64,000 bases of DNA from Propionibacterium acidifaciens DSM 21887 (GCF_000426605.1 NZ_AUFR01000002.1:85927-149926); one strand, 5' to 3'; shown: positions 26,394-38,389, numbered from the stretch's first letter. The notes: generated by a model not told the origin, from the sequence alone. Translations and numbers: made by a program.

Positions 26394-27619
26394 GCCAGAC
26401 CTCGACCGCCACCGGCAGCGAGATCGTCTTCGCCGACGTCGTGAAGCGCTACCCCGGGCAGGGGCGGGCAGCCGTCGATCATCTCAGCCTCACCATCCCC
26501 GCCGGGAGGATCGTCACCTTCGTCGGCGTCTCCGGCTGCGGCAAGACGACGAGCCTCAAGATGATCAACCGGCTCATCGAGCCCACGAGCGGCACGATCA
26601 CCATCGACGGGCGGGACACCCGAAGCCTCGACGCCGACGAGCTGCGCCGGCGCATCGGCTACGTCATCCAGGGCGGGAGCCTGTTCCCCCACATGACGGT
26701 CGGCGCCAACGTCGCCGTCGTCCCCAAGCTGCTCGGCTGGAACAAGAGGCGCATCGCCCGTCGCACCGACGAGCTCCTCGAGATGGTGGGCCTCGACCCC
26801 GCCGCCTACCGCGACCGCTACCCGAAGGAGCTGTCCGGCGGTCAGCAGCAGCGCGTCGGGGTCGCCCGGGGCCTGGCCGCCGACCCGCCCGTCCTGCTCA
26901 TGGACGAGCCCTTCGGCGCCGTCGACCCGATCACCCGCACCCACCTCCAGGACGAGCTGCTCGACGTGCAGGCCCAGCTGCACAAGACCATCGTGTGCGT
27001 CACCCACGACATCGACGAGGCCATCAAGCTCGGCGACCGCATCCTCGTGCTGCAGGACCAGGCGCGCATCGCCCAGTACGGCACGGCCTCCGAGATCCTC
27101 ACGAACCCGGCCGACGACTTCGTCGCCGACTTCACCGGCGGCGGCTCGACCCTGCGACGCCTCGCCCTGGAGAGGGTCTCCTCGATCGAGCTGGAGAGCG
27201 CCGTCCTCGTCCGCGGCGGGGACCCCGTGGCACGCGTCCTCGCCCAGGCCCGCGAGCGCGGCACGAACCAGGTCGTCGTCGTCGACGGGCGGAACCACCC
27301 GGTGGACTGGTACTGGACGAACACCCTGCGGGGCGAGCGGGTGCAGGTCAGGCCCGGGCGCCAGCCGATCCTCCTCGACGAGGACGCCACCCTCGACGCG
27401 GTCCTCGACGCGCTCGTCACCTCGTTCCACGAGGGCGCCCTCGTCGTCGACCACGCGGGCGAGTTCCTCGGCGTGGCCACCTTCGACGAGATCACGCGGT
27501 TCGTGCGAAGGCTCAGCGCCGAGCCGGTCGACGAGTCGCCCGCCGAGGGCGCCCAGCGGCCGGGCGAGATCGAGGGGGAGAGCCGTCCCGACGGGGCGGG
27601 GCAGGAGCCGTCATGCTGA
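26390..27619 (+). CDS. opuCA: OpuC-type ABC transporter ATP-binding protein with CBS-like region
   Basis: A 409-residue ATPase: Walker A GVSGCGKTT at 46-54, Q-loop VIQGGSLFPHMTV, signature LSGGQQQRVGVARG at about 147-160, Walker B LLMDEPFGAVDP and switch H in CVTHDIDEA. Residues about 265-385 hold a CBS-pair-like region (VLVRGGDPVARVLAQARERG; GALVVDHAGEFLGVATFDEITRF), the osmosensing or nucleotide-binding regulatory module known from OpuCA/OpuA. The last 25 residues are acidic and disordered. It energises uptake of a quaternary amine osmoprotectant; the exact substrate is not determined. Confidence 0.93.
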   Translation: MSQTSTATGSEIVFADVVKRYPGQGRAAVDHLSLTIPAGRIVTFVGVSGCGKTTSLKMINRLIEPTSGTITIDGRDTRSLDADELRRRIGYVIQGGSLFPHMTVGANVAVVPKLLGWNKRRIARRTDELLEMVGLDPAAYRDRYPKELSGGQQQRVGVARGLAADPPVLLMDEPFGAVDPITRTHLQDELLDVQAQLHKTIVCVTHDIDEAIKLGDRILVLQDQARIAQYGTASEILTNPADDFVADFTGGGSTLRRLALERVSSIELESAVLVRGGDPVARVLAQARERGTNQVVVVDGRNHPVDWYWTNTLRGERVQVRPGRQPILLDEDATLDAVLDALVTSFHEGALVVDHAGEFLGVATFDEITRFVRRLSAEPVDESPAEGAQRPGEIEGESRPDGAGQEPSC

Positions 27620-28353
27620 ACCGCCTCTCCGCCGACGACCGCAGGTTCCTGCTCGGGATCCCCGTCGCCGTCGTCGTCATCTTCGCCGGCTGGCTCCTCT
27701 GGCGCTGCACCGCCGACCTCGACGACATCGAGTCCCGTCAGCTCGCCTGGGGCACGATCGGCGAGCTGACCGTCCAGCACATCGTGCTCACGCTCATCTG
27801 CACCGTCGTCGTGCTCGTCACCGCCATCCCCATCGGCATCCTGCTCACCCGCCCGGGCATCAAGCGGGCGGCGCCGGTCGTCCTGGTGATCGCCAACGCC
27901 GGTCAGGCGGCGCCCGTCATCGGGCTCGTCGTGCTCCTGGCCATGGCGATGGGCTTCGGCACCGCCACCGCCGTCGTCGCGCTGAGCATCTACGCCTTCC
28001 TCCCGGTGCTCCAGAACACCATCACGGGCCTCCAGGGCGTCGACCGCGGCCTCATCGAGGCCGGGCGCGGCATGGGCATCTCGGCGGTGGGCGTGCTCAT
28101 GCGCATCGAGCTGCCCCTGGCCGCGAAGGTCATCATGGCCGGCGTGCGCACGGCGCTCGTCCTGCTCGTGGGCACGGCCAGCTTCGCCACCTTCATCAAC
28201 GCCGGCGGGCTGGGCGCCCTCATCCAGACGGGGATCACCCTGTTCCGCTTCCGAATCCTCGTCTCCGGCGCCATCCTCGTGGCCCTCCTGGCGCTCCTCG
28301 TGGAGTGGGCCGGGCAGGTGCTGCAACTGATCGTCGAGCCGAAGGGACTGTGA
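27613..28353 (+). CDS. OpuC-type ABC transporter permease, second
   Basis: A 246-residue permease with six hydrophobic segments and the ATPase-contact loop DRGLIEAGRGMGISAVGVLMRIELP, closely parallel to the first permease. ATG 27613 lies inside the end of the ATPase gene, with AGGAG upstream, and the gene ends 1 bp before the binding protein gene. The two permeases should form a heterodimer. Confidence 0.92.
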   Translation: MLNRLSADDRRFLLGIPVAVVVIFAGWLLWRCTADLDDIESRQLAWGTIGELTVQHIVLTLICTVVVLVTAIPIGILLTRPGIKRAAPVVLVIANAGQAAPVIGLVVLLAMAMGFGTATAVVALSIYAFLPVLQNTITGLQGVDRGLIEAGRGMGISAVGVLMRIELPLAAKVIMAGVRTALVLLVGTASFATFINAGGLGALIQTGITLFRFRILVSGAILVALLALLVEWAGQVLQLIVEPKGL

Positions 28354-28354
28354 G

Positions 28355-29338
28355 ATGACCCGAGCCGTTCCCCGAATCCGCCGTCTCGTCGTCCTGCCGG
28401 CCCTGGCCCTGTGCCTCCTGCTCGCCTCGTGCGGGCTCGGCACCTCCGGCGGTTTCACGCGCTCCGGCCATCTCGCCGGCGACCTGGCCGACATCGACCT
28501 GAGCGGGACGAGCATCTCCGTGGGCTCCAAGAGCTTCACCGAGCAGCTCGTGCTCGGCAAGATCGCCGTCATCCTCCTCGAGTCGGCCGGGGCCGACGTG
28601 TCCGATCTCACCGGCATCCCCGGCTCCTCGTCGACCCGGCAGGCGCTCCTGAGCGATCAGATACAGATGATGTGGGAGTACAACGGCACGGGTTGGATCA
28701 GCTACCTCGGCCACTCCGATCCCATCGCCGACCCGCAGGCCCAGTACGAGGCCGTCCGCGACGAGGACGCCAGGCTCAACAACCTCGTCTGGCTGTCCCC
28801 GGTGCCCGCGAACAACACGTACGGCTTCGCCATGAACGCGAGCACCGCGCAGCGTCTGGGCGTCACGAAGTTCTCCGAGCTGACCTCCCTCGATCCCTCC
28901 GAGCTGACCTTCTGCCTCGAGAGCGAGTTCGCCAACCGCAACGACGGCTTCGAGCCGATGGCCCGGCGCTACGGCCTCGACCCCGGCTCGACGCAGCGCA
29001 TGGTCATGGACACCGGCGCCATCTACTCGGCCACGGCCGAGGGGGTGTGCAACTTCGGCGAGATCTTCACCACCGACGGGCGCATCCAGGCGCTCGACCT
29101 GACGGTTCTCGCCGACGACCTGCACTTCCTGCCGAACTACAACGCCTCACCCGTGCTGCCCCGTGAGGTCTACGACCGGAACCCGGCCGCCTACGACGAG
29201 CTGTTCGGCGCCGTCTCCCCCCTGCTCACCGACCAGGAGCTCATCGCCATGAACGCCCAGGTCGACGTGGACGGCCGTGAGCCGGCCGACGTGGCCCGCG
29301 ACTGGCTCATCGGCAAGGGCATCATCACCGACGGCTGA
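28355..29338 (+). CDS. opuCC: OpuC-type substrate-binding lipoprotein
   Basis: A 327-residue lipoprotein: signal peptide 1 to about 25 with lipobox LASC (Cys26), then a type II periplasmic-binding fold (OpuAC/ProX). Characteristic pieces are ISVGSKSFTEQLVLGKI at about 53-70, MMWEYNGTGW at about 109-118, and the FANRNDGFEPMARRYGL region. Aromatic residues in these regions form the quaternary ammonium cage in relatives. It is the last gene of the operon; the transcript then enters the 337-bp gap before groS. Confidence 0.93.
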   Translation: MTRAVPRIRRLVVLPALALCLLLASCGLGTSGGFTRSGHLAGDLADIDLSGTSISVGSKSFTEQLVLGKIAVILLESAGADVSDLTGIPGSSSTRQALLSDQIQMMWEYNGTGWISYLGHSDPIADPQAQYEAVRDEDARLNNLVWLSPVPANNTYGFAMNASTAQRLGVTKFSELTSLDPSELTFCLESEFANRNDGFEPMARRYGLDPGSTQRMVMDTGAIYSATAEGVCNFGEIFTTDGRIQALDLTVLADDLHFLPNYNASPVLPREVYDRNPAAYDELFGAVSPLLTDQELIAMNAQVDVDGREPADVARDWLIGKGIITDG

Positions 29339-29510
29339 TGTGTGGGTGTTCTCTGTCGGGCCTCCCATGCATGCCGGCATCCCCGGGCCCGGTCCCGGAG
29401 ACGATCCACGAATCCGCACTGCGGGGCCCTGGCCCATCAAGACCCGGAAACCCGCCACCCCCGCAGAGCCCGAGCGCCATCGGTGGCGCCCCGTGCTCCG
29501 ACCCGGAGCC

Positions 29511-29537
29511 CTGGCACTCGGCTTGATCGAGTGCTAA
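29511..29537 (+). promoter_or_regulatory. CIRCE operator (HrcA site) of groS-groL
   Basis: CTGGCACTC, 9 bases, GAGTGCTAA. The right arm is identical to the CIRCE consensus; the left arm differs at 2 of 9 positions (TTAGCACTC expected). It lies directly upstream of the groE -10 element, so HrcA binding would block initiation. Confidence 0.9.
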
Positions 29538-29549
29538 AGCGGGTATAAC
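29523..29549 (+). promoter_or_regulatory. groS-groL promoter
   Basis: TTGATC (29523-29528) inside CIRCE, 15-16 bases, then TATAAC(T) at 29544-29549. The leader of about 120 bases contains no other recognised element. Confidence 0.6.
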
Positions 29550-29675
29550 TTGGTCCTTGGCGCTCCCGGTAGGGGAGTGCCAGTCCAGGGGATGGCACCG
29601 CGACGACGTCCCGCTGGTCGACACAGCCGAGAAACCCGCGCCGAAAGGCGCTGACTAGTGAGAAAGGGGTTTGAC

Positions 29676-29972
29676 GTGGCCACCACGATCAAGCCGCTCG
29701 AGGACCGCGTCCTCGTTCTGCCTCTGGAAGCCGAGACCACCACCGCTTCGGGCCTGGTGATCCCCGACACCGCCAAGGAGAAGCCGCAGGAGGGCAGGGT
29801 CATCGCCGCCGGCCCCGGCCGCGTGGACGACAAGGGCGTCCGCGTCCCCATGGACGTCTCCGAGGGCGACGTCGTCGTCTTCAGCAAGTACGGCGGCACC
29901 GAGGTCAAGTACAACGGCGAGGACTACCTCCTGCTCAACGCCCGCGACATCCTCGCGGTCGTCGAGAAGTAA
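29676..29972 (+). CDS. groS: co-chaperonin GroES
   Basis: A 98-residue co-chaperonin that caps GroEL. Typical sequence: [34 protein letters not shown] includes the mobile loop (about 17-34), then [10 protein letters not shown] and [25 protein letters not shown] 29676 is chosen because AAAGGGG lies 6 bases upstream and the length is standard; an in-frame GTG at 29658 would add six residues. It is followed after 15 bp by groL. Confidence 0.96.
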   Translation: MATTIKPLEDRVLVLPLEAETTTASGLVIPDTAKEKPQEGRVIAAGPGRVDDKGVRVPMDVSEGDVVVFSKYGGTEVKYNGEDYLLLNARDILAVVEK

Positions 29973-31580
<1,608 letters not shown>

Positions 31581-31602
31581 GCCGCTGAGCCCACGCACCG
31601 CA

Positions 31603-31634
31603 GAGGGCGGTCGGACACCGGTCCGGCCGCCCTC
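31603..31634 (+). terminator. groS-groL terminator
   Basis: A 14-bp stem with one G-U type pair: GAGGGCGG plus TCGGAC, a 4-base ACCG loop, then GTCCGG plus CCGCCCTC. It begins 23 bp past the groL stop and has no T tract. Confidence 0.75.
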
Positions 31635-31718
31635 GCGCGTCCCGGCCCGAAGCCGCGAGCCCGACGGGAGGACCGCGCGAGGGCGCAGGACCGTCCGCCC
31701 GCCCGGCGCCGGACTCAC

Positions 31719-33293
<1,575 letters not shown>

Positions 33294-33312
33294 GACGGGC
33301 ACCCCGGGGTCG

Positions 33313-33327
33313 GCCCCTGAGAGGGGC
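33313..33327 (+). terminator. small hairpin after guaB
   Basis: GCCCCT, GAG, AGGGGC: a 6-bp stem with a 3-base loop starting 19 bp past the guaB stop; no T tract. Confidence 0.4.
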
Positions 33328-33571
33328 AGTGGCGGGGCGGACGGACGACGGGCTGCCCGGGACGATCGTCTCGCGGACGGAGCACGATGCCGACCAGGTG
33401 GTTCGTTGTCATTCGGCGGAGATCGCGGCGCCGGTCGGTTGTCGCCGCATGGCGTCGGGCCATGTCCGCATGACGTCCGGCGGGATGGCGCCCGTGCTGC
33501 GGCCGCGGCTAACCCCGGTCGGGACGACGCCCGGTGCCGGGGTGCCTCTGCTCCCCGCGGAGGGGGTCGGC
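33328..33571. other. intergenic stretch before the Rhs scar
   Basis: No intact gene was recognised in about 240 bp. Combined with the Rhs scar and the stretch after it (33656-34011), this forms a 750-bp gap between guaB and the amino acid permease gene. The part after the scar contains TTGACA at about 33844 but no matching -10. Confidence 0.4.
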
Positions 33572-33655
33572 TGGGCCGCGAACCCGTACTCGTAGGCGGG
33601 CAACGACCCGGTCGGCATGTCCGGCCCGATCGGGCTGCGCTCGTTGAGCGACGCG
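33572..33655 (+). pseudogene. remnant of the Rhs core C-terminal motif
   Basis: Translation reads WAANPYS, a TAG stop at 33593-33595, then AGNDPVGMSGPIGLRSLSDA. Intact Rhs proteins read NPYxYAGNDPVGxxDPxGLR at the end of the conserved core, just before the variable toxin domain. The stop sits exactly at the expected Tyr codon, a single-base change (TAC or TAT to TAG). No further Rhs sequence or toxin is found downstream. Confidence 0.75.
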
Positions 33656-34011
33656 CTCAGCTTGAGACTCATCCCGAGGAGCGCAGAAGGCGGTACGGCC
33701 CCACCCCGCGATCGGGATGCTCACCCCCATCGAGCACGAACACGCCCACGGGACCGAGCATGGCCTTCGAGGTCATCAAGGGCGGCAACCAGCCTCTACA
33801 GACCACCGCAACCGGACAGACGAGCCCCCGCAAAACCCAAGGCTTGACACGGGCCCGGGCGAGCTCGCGCCTGCAGGACTCCGCTCAGGGCCTCGGCGAC
33901 GACTGCCATTCGCCTCGGCGGATCTGCGGGAGCCGTCCGCGCGGCATCCGGACGACCGCCGTCCCGAACCCGCTCCTCGCGCGAGCACGGGCTCGGTTCG
34001 CGACGGCCCCA

Positions 34012-34037
34012 CGACGGGAGGGGCGCCCCTCCCGTCG
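34012..34037 (-). terminator. perfect palindrome after the amino acid permease gene
   Basis: A 26-bp perfect palindrome (arm CGACGGGAGGGGC) 8 bp past the permease stop. As RNA it folds into an 11-bp stem with a 4-base loop. Position and GC content suggest termination of the ald-permease transcript. Confidence 0.65.
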
Positions 34038-34045
34038 CTCGCGGA

Positions 34046-35497
34046 TCAGTCCGCCGCGGCTGCCGGCGTCTTGACGACGGCCGGCCGGCCCGCGAAGCGG
34101 AGCCGCCAGACGACGGCCAGGGCGATGAACCACAACGGCGTCAGGACCAGGGCGACGCGCGTCTCCTCGTCGAGCGCCAGGATCGCGATCATGCCGAGGA
34201 AGAACACCAACACGACCCACGGCATGAAGACGGCGCCCGGCACCCTGAAGGAGGCCTGCGCGTGAGCCTGCGGGAACTTCCTGCGGTACATGATGTAGGC
34301 CACCATGATGAGCGACCAGATGAACAGCACGAGGATCGACGACACGCTCGAGATGAGCTGGAAGGCCCGCATCACTGTACCGCCGATCTTCAGCACCGGG
34401 AAGGCGATGAAGACGAGCGCCCCGGACAGCACCAGCGCGTTGGCCGGCACGTGCCGACCCGACAGCCTGGCGAACCGTTTCGAGGCGTAGCCCGTGTCGG
34501 CCAGACCGTAGAGCATCCGTGAGGTGGAGAAGATCCCCGAGTTCGAACTGGACGACGCCGAGGTCAGCACCACGAAATTCATGACACTGGCCGCCGCCAC
34601 CAGACCGGCGAGGTTGAACACGTTGACGAAGGGGCTCATCTCGGGACTCACCCTGTCCCAGGGCGTGACCGCCATGATGGCGGCCAGCGCCAGGACGTAG
34701 AAGATGATGATGCGCACCGGGATGGCGTTGATCGCCTTCGGCAGTGTCTTGTGCGGGTCGGCCGTCTCCGCCGCCGCCGTGCCGATCAACTCGGTTCCGA
34801 TGAACGAGAAGATCGCCAGCTGGAACGCCGCCAGGAAACCGGTCAGGCCGGTCGGGAAGACGCCCCCGTGACTCCACAGGTAGGTGACCGAGGCCACTGT
34901 GCCGTCCGGCGAGGTGAACCCGGTCGTCACCATGTACGCGCCGACCAGGATCAGCGCGATGATCGCGATGATCTTGATGAGCGCGAACCAGAACTCGAGC
35001 TCTCCGAACAGCTTCACCGTCAGAAGGTTCGAGCCCAGCAGCGCCAGCAGCAGCGCCGCCGTGCAGATCATCGAGACGTTCAGGTTCCCGATCCAGAAGT
35101 CGAAGTAACCGATGATGGCGATCATCTCGGCCGCGGCGGTGACGACCCACAGGACCCAGTAGGTCCAGCCGGTGAAGAAACCGGCCCACGGGCCGATCAT
35201 CTCCCGCGAGAAGTCCTGGAACGACTTGAAGCGCAGGTCGTGCAGGAACATCTCGCCCATGGCCCGCATCACGAAGAAGAGCATGAGCCCGATGATGAGG
35301 TAGGCCAGCAGCAGGGAGGGCCCGGCAAGGCTGATGGCCTTGCCGGATCCCATGAACAGACCGGTGCCGATGGCCCCGCCGATGGCGATGAGTTGGATGT
35401 GACGGTTCGAGAGCTCCCTGTTGAGCGCTCTGACGTCCCCGTCGGGTCTCGCGGCGGGGACGTCCGGGGACGGGGGCGCCGTCTCGTTGCCTGTCAT
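34046..35497 (-). CDS. cycA: CycA-like amino acid permease (APC family)
   Basis: A 483-residue transporter with 12 predicted membrane helices. The start of helix 1, HIQLIAIGGAIGTGLFMGSGKAISLAGPS, is characteristic of the D-Ser/D-Ala/Gly (CycA) branch of the amino acid transporter family. ATG 35497 has AGGAGG 6 bases upstream. It starts 16 bp after the alanine dehydrogenase gene, so the pair probably imports alanine (or glycine, D-amino acids) and deaminates it. The exact substrate is inferred. The C-terminus is a short Ala-rich cytoplasmic tail. A palindromic terminator follows. Confidence 0.88.
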   Translation of the reverse strand: MTGNETAPPSPDVPAARPDGDVRALNRELSNRHIQLIAIGGAIGTGLFMGSGKAISLAGPSLLLAYLIIGLMLFFVMRAMGEMFLHDLRFKSFQDFSREMIGPWAGFFTGWTYWVLWVVTAAAEMIAIIGYFDFWIGNLNVSMICTAALLLALLGSNLLTVKLFGELEFWFALIKIIAIIALILVGAYMVTTGFTSPDGTVASVTYLWSHGGVFPTGLTGFLAAFQLAIFSFIGTELIGTAAAETADPHKTLPKAINAIPVRIIIFYVLALAAIMAVTPWDRVSPEMSPFVNVFNLAGLVAAASVMNFVVLTSASSSSNSGIFSTSRMLYGLADTGYASKRFARLSGRHVPANALVLSGALVFIAFPVLKIGGTVMRAFQLISSVSSILVLFIWSLIMVAYIMYRRKFPQAHAQASFRVPGAVFMPWVVLVFFLGMIAILALDEETRVALVLTPLWFIALAVVWRLRFAGRPAVVKTPAAAAD

Positions 35498-35513
35498 GAG
35501 GCCCTCCTGAGGG

Positions 35514-36629
35514 TCAGACCAGAACGGATTCCAGGGGCGTGGTCTCCATGCCGAGGGCCTCACCCACACCGGCGAAGACTAGCCTGCCCGCGTGCGCGTT
35601 GAGCCCCAGGGCCAGGGCGTGGTCGTCCCTCAGCGCCTGCTTCCAGCCCTTGTCGGCGAGCTGGATCGCAAAGGGGAGGGTGGCGTTCGCCAGAGCCTGG
35701 GTGGAGGTGTTCGGGACGGCGCCGGGCATGTTGGCGACGCAGTAGAACACCGAGTCGTGCACCGGGAAGGTGGGATCGGCGTGCGTCGTCGGGCGGCTGT
35801 CCTCGAAGCAGCCGCCCTGGTCGATGGCGACGTCCACGAGGACCGAGCCGGGCTTCATGGCGGCGACCATGTCGTCGGTGACGAGCTTGGGCGTCTTGGC
35901 GCCGGGGATGAGGACGGTGCCGATGACCAAGTCGGCGGCGAGCACCTGCTCGCGAACAGCCAGCGCGGTGCTGGCCAGCCCCTGGATGCGGTTGTCGAAG
36001 TCCCAGATGATGCGGTGGAGCTTGCGCAGGTCGACGTCGAGGATCGTGACGTCGGCGCCCATGCCGAGCGCGATCCGTGCCGCGTTCTGACCGGCCGTGC
36101 CGGCGCCGAGGACGACGACCTTGGCCTTCTGGACGCCGCCGACGCAGCCGAAGAGGACGCCTCGTCCGCCTGCCGCCTTCATGAGATGAGCCGCACCGAC
36201 CTGCGGGGCCAGGCAGCCGGCGACCTCTGACATCGGCGACAGCAGCGGCAGCGAGCCGTCGTCGCGCTGGACGGTCTCGTAGGCGATGGCGGTGGTGCCC
36301 GCACCGAGCAGGGCCTCGGTCTGCGGGCGGTCGGCGGCCAGGTGCAGATAGGTGAACAGCACCTGGTCGGAGGTCAGGAAGCGGTACTCGCTCTCGATCG
36401 GTTCCTTCACCTTGAGCACCATCTCGCCGGCGGCCCATGTCGCCTCGGCGCCCTCGACGATCCGCGCGCCCTGGGCGGTGAACTCCTCGTCCGTGAAGGA
36501 CGAGCCCGCCCCGGCGCCGGCCTGGACGTAGACCTCGTGCCCGCGGCGGGTCAACTCGTGCACTCCGACGGGCGTGATGGCGATGCGGAACTCGTTGTTC
36601 TTGATCTCGGTGGGGACGGCGATGCGCAT
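35514..36629 (-). CDS. ald: alanine dehydrogenase Ald
   Basis: A 371-residue NAD-dependent enzyme converting L-alanine to pyruvate and ammonia. The N-terminus MRIAVPTEIKNNEFRIAITPVGV is diagnostic. The substrate-binding Lys is in LKVKEPIESEY and the catalytic His in TYLHLAAD. The Rossmann NAD loop is VVVLGAGTAGQNAARIALGMGA at about 171-192. ATG 36629 has GAGGAG 5 bases upstream. It heads the ald-permease operon and is divergent from guaB3 across 269 bp. In mycobacteria ald is controlled by an Lrp-type AldR; no such gene is adjacent. Confidence 0.96.
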   Translation of the reverse strand: MRIAVPTEIKNNEFRIAITPVGVHELTRRGHEVYVQAGAGAGSSFTDEEFTAQGARIVEGAEATWAAGEMVLKVKEPIESEYRFLTSDQVLFTYLHLAADRPQTEALLGAGTTAIAYETVQRDDGSLPLLSPMSEVAGCLAPQVGAAHLMKAAGGRGVLFGCVGGVQKAKVVVLGAGTAGQNAARIALGMGADVTILDVDLRKLHRIIWDFDNRIQGLASTALAVREQVLAADLVIGTVLIPGAKTPKLVTDDMVAAMKPGSVLVDVAIDQGGCFEDSRPTTHADPTFPVHDSVFYCVANMPGAVPNTSTQALANATLPFAIQLADKGWKQALRDDHALALGLNAHAGRLVFAGVGEALGMETTPLESVLV

Positions 36630-36671
36630 GGTCTGCTCCTCGGTGAGTCGGCTACGGGAATTGCCGCTGAC

Positions 36672-36677
36672 ACGGTA
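36672..36677 (-). promoter_or_regulatory. candidate -10 element of ald
   Basis: TACCGT on the minus strand, about 40 bases before the ald ATG. Confidence 0.35.
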
Positions 36678-36788
36678 GGTTCGGCGGGCCTGTGGTGGGA
36701 AGACCGCCACGACGGAGACCCCAGCGCGGTGCGGGCGCTCCTGCGCGTTCGTGCAGGATCGTCCGGAACGGTGAGTGGGGGATCGCGC

Positions 36789-36814
36789 GGGCGAATAACC
36801 TTGCCTCTTCGCCC
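36789..36814. promoter_or_regulatory. inverted repeat in the ald-guaB3 divergent region
   Basis: GGGCGAA, 12 bases, TTCGCCC: perfect 7-bp arms midway between the two promoters. A possible binding site for a shared or ald-specific regulator. Confidence 0.4.
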
Positions 36815-36864
36815 ATTCGGCGCCCACGTGGTCCCCCGGACGGCCCGACCGGGGCCCGGGCCGG

Positions 36865-36870
36865 TAGATT
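36865..36870 (+). promoter_or_regulatory. candidate -10 element of guaB3
   Basis: TAGATT, giving a leader of about 22 bases that carries a GGAGG binding site. Confidence 0.5.
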
Positions 36871-36898
36871 TGTCCCCGCAGACCGCGATCGGAGGACT

Positions 36899-38002
36899 AT
36901 GTACGACATCGGACGCAGCAAGCGCGCGCCGAAGGCTTTCTCGCTGGACGACGTGGCGATCGTTCCCTCGAGGCGTACGCGGGACCCCGAGCTGGTGGAC
37001 CTCTCGTGGAAGATCGATGCCGTCGAGTTCGACTTCCCGCTCGTGGCCGGCCCCATGGACTCCGTCATGAGCCCCGCCACCGCCGTCGCCTTCGGCCGGC
37101 TGGGCGGCCTCGGCGCGCTCAACCTCGAGGGCCTGTGGGCCCGCTACGAGGATCCCGAGCCGCTCTTCGCCGAGCTCGCCGCCATCACCGACGAGGTCGA
37201 GGCGACGCGGCGCATGCAGCAGATCTATGCGGAGCCGATCAAGGCCGAGCTCATCACGACCCGGCTCGACGAGATCCGCGCCGCCGGCGTGCCGGTCGCC
37301 GGCGCCCTGTCGCCCCAGCGCGCCGCCGAGTTCGCCTCGGTCGTCGAGAGCGCCGGCGTCGACTTCTTCATCATCCGCGGTACGACCGTCTCGGCCGAGC
37401 ACGTGAGCGAGCAGGGCGAGCCCCTCGATCTCAAGGAGTTCATCTACGACCTCGACGTGCCCGTCATCGTCGGCGGCTGCGCCAGCTACCAGACCGCCCT
37501 CCACCTCATGCGCACCGGTGCGGCCGGCGTCCTCGTCGGTTTCGGCGGCGCCGCCACGAGCACGACGCGTCAGGTGCTCGGCATCGAGGTGCCGATGGCC
37601 TCGGCCATCGCCGACGTCGCCGAGGCGCGCCGCGACTACCTCGACGAGTCGGGCGGTCGCTACGTCCACATCATCGCCGACGGCGCCATGGGCACCTCCG
37701 GCCACATCGTCAAGGCGATCGCCTCCGGCGCCGACGCCGCCATGATCGGTGGCCCGCTGGCCCGCGCCGTCGAGGCCCCGGGCAAGGGCTGGCACTGGGG
37801 CGCCGAGGCCTGGCACGCCACGCTGCCCCGCGGGCGGCGCGTCCGCTACGACTCGGTCGGCTCCCTCGAGGAGGTGCTCCTCGGGCCGAGCACCGTCACC
37901 GACGGCACGATGAACCTCGTCGGCGCCCTGCGGCGGGCCTTGGCGACCACCGGCTACCAGGACCTCAAGGAGTTCCAGCGCATCGACCTGGTCATCCGCT
38001 GA
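36899..38002 (+). CDS. guaB3: GuaB3-family IMP dehydrogenase-related protein
   Basis: A 367-residue TIM-barrel protein of the actinobacterial GuaB3 group, related to IMP dehydrogenase but without the CBS domains of GuaB. It starts MYDIGRSKRAPKAFSLDDVAIVPSRRTRDP and has FPLVAGPMDSVMSP, GGCASYQTALHLMRTGAAGVLVGFGGAATS and IADGAMGTSGHIVKAIASGADAAMIGG, typical of the group. The IMPDH Cys loop GSxCxT is replaced (GGAATSTT), so chemistry may differ. ATG 36899 has GGAGG 3 bases upstream. Canonical GuaB and guaA are nearby, so this is not a substitute for them. Confidence 0.88.
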   Translation: MYDIGRSKRAPKAFSLDDVAIVPSRRTRDPELVDLSWKIDAVEFDFPLVAGPMDSVMSPATAVAFGRLGGLGALNLEGLWARYEDPEPLFAELAAITDEVEATRRMQQIYAEPIKAELITTRLDEIRAAGVPVAGALSPQRAAEFASVVESAGVDFFIIRGTTVSAEHVSEQGEPLDLKEFIYDLDVPVIVGGCASYQTALHLMRTGAAGVLVGFGGAATSTTRQVLGIEVPMASAIADVAEARRDYLDESGGRYVHIIADGAMGTSGHIVKAIASGADAAMIGGPLARAVEAPGKGWHWGAEAWHATLPRGRRVRYDSVGSLEEVLLGPSTVTDGTMNLVGALRRALATTGYQDLKEFQRIDLVIR

Positions 38003-38062
38003 CCCGGCCACCCGCCGGGCCCCTCCTCGGCGGCCGGGACGGGCCGCCCCCGTGCCATTCAC

Positions 38063-38068
38063 TAGGCT
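38063..38068 (+). promoter_or_regulatory. leaderless -10 element of the chorismate mutase gene
   Basis: TAGGCT, 6 bases before ATG 38075; no Shine-Dalgarno sequence. Confidence 0.55.
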
Positions 38069-38074
38069 CGTGAC

Positions 38075-38386
38075 ATGAGCGATGAACGCGACCAGGCCCT
38101 CGACGCCCCGCCCGAGCTCACGCGGCTGCGCGGTTCGATCGACAACCTCGACGCGGCCGTGATCCACATCATGGCCGAGCGCTTCAAGATCACCCAGCGC
38201 GTCGGCGAGCTCAAGGCCGAGCTCGGGCTGCCCGCCTCCGACCCGGGGCGCGAGGCGGTCCAGATCGCGCGGCTGCGCGAGCTGGCCGCCGAGTCGCACC
38301 TCGACCCGGAGTTCGCCGAGAAACTGCTGGGCTTCATCGTCTCCGAGGTCGTGCGGCACCACACGGAGATCGCGAAGCGGGCCTGA
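38075..38386 (+). CDS. chorismate mutase, AroQ type
   Basis: A 103-residue all-helical enzyme converting chorismate to prephenate for Phe and Tyr synthesis. It has the AroQ pattern LRGSIDNLDAAVIHIMAERFKITQRVGELKAELGLP: the active-site Arg (R18), the Asp of SIDNLD, and Arg/Lys of the second helix. It is the short stand-alone form, without a signal peptide, unlike the secreted mycobacterial version. It is monocistronic; a small hairpin follows its stop. Confidence 0.9.
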   Translation: MSDERDQALDAPPELTRLRGSIDNLDAAVIHIMAERFKITQRVGELKAELGLPASDPGREAVQIARLRELAAESHLDPEFAEKLLGFIVSEVVRHHTEIAKRA

Positions 38387-38389
38387 CCC

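Noticed and set aside
34012..34037. Operator role for the 26-bp palindrome
   Set aside because: It is 8 bp past a stop codon and far from any start, so a terminator is the simpler reading.
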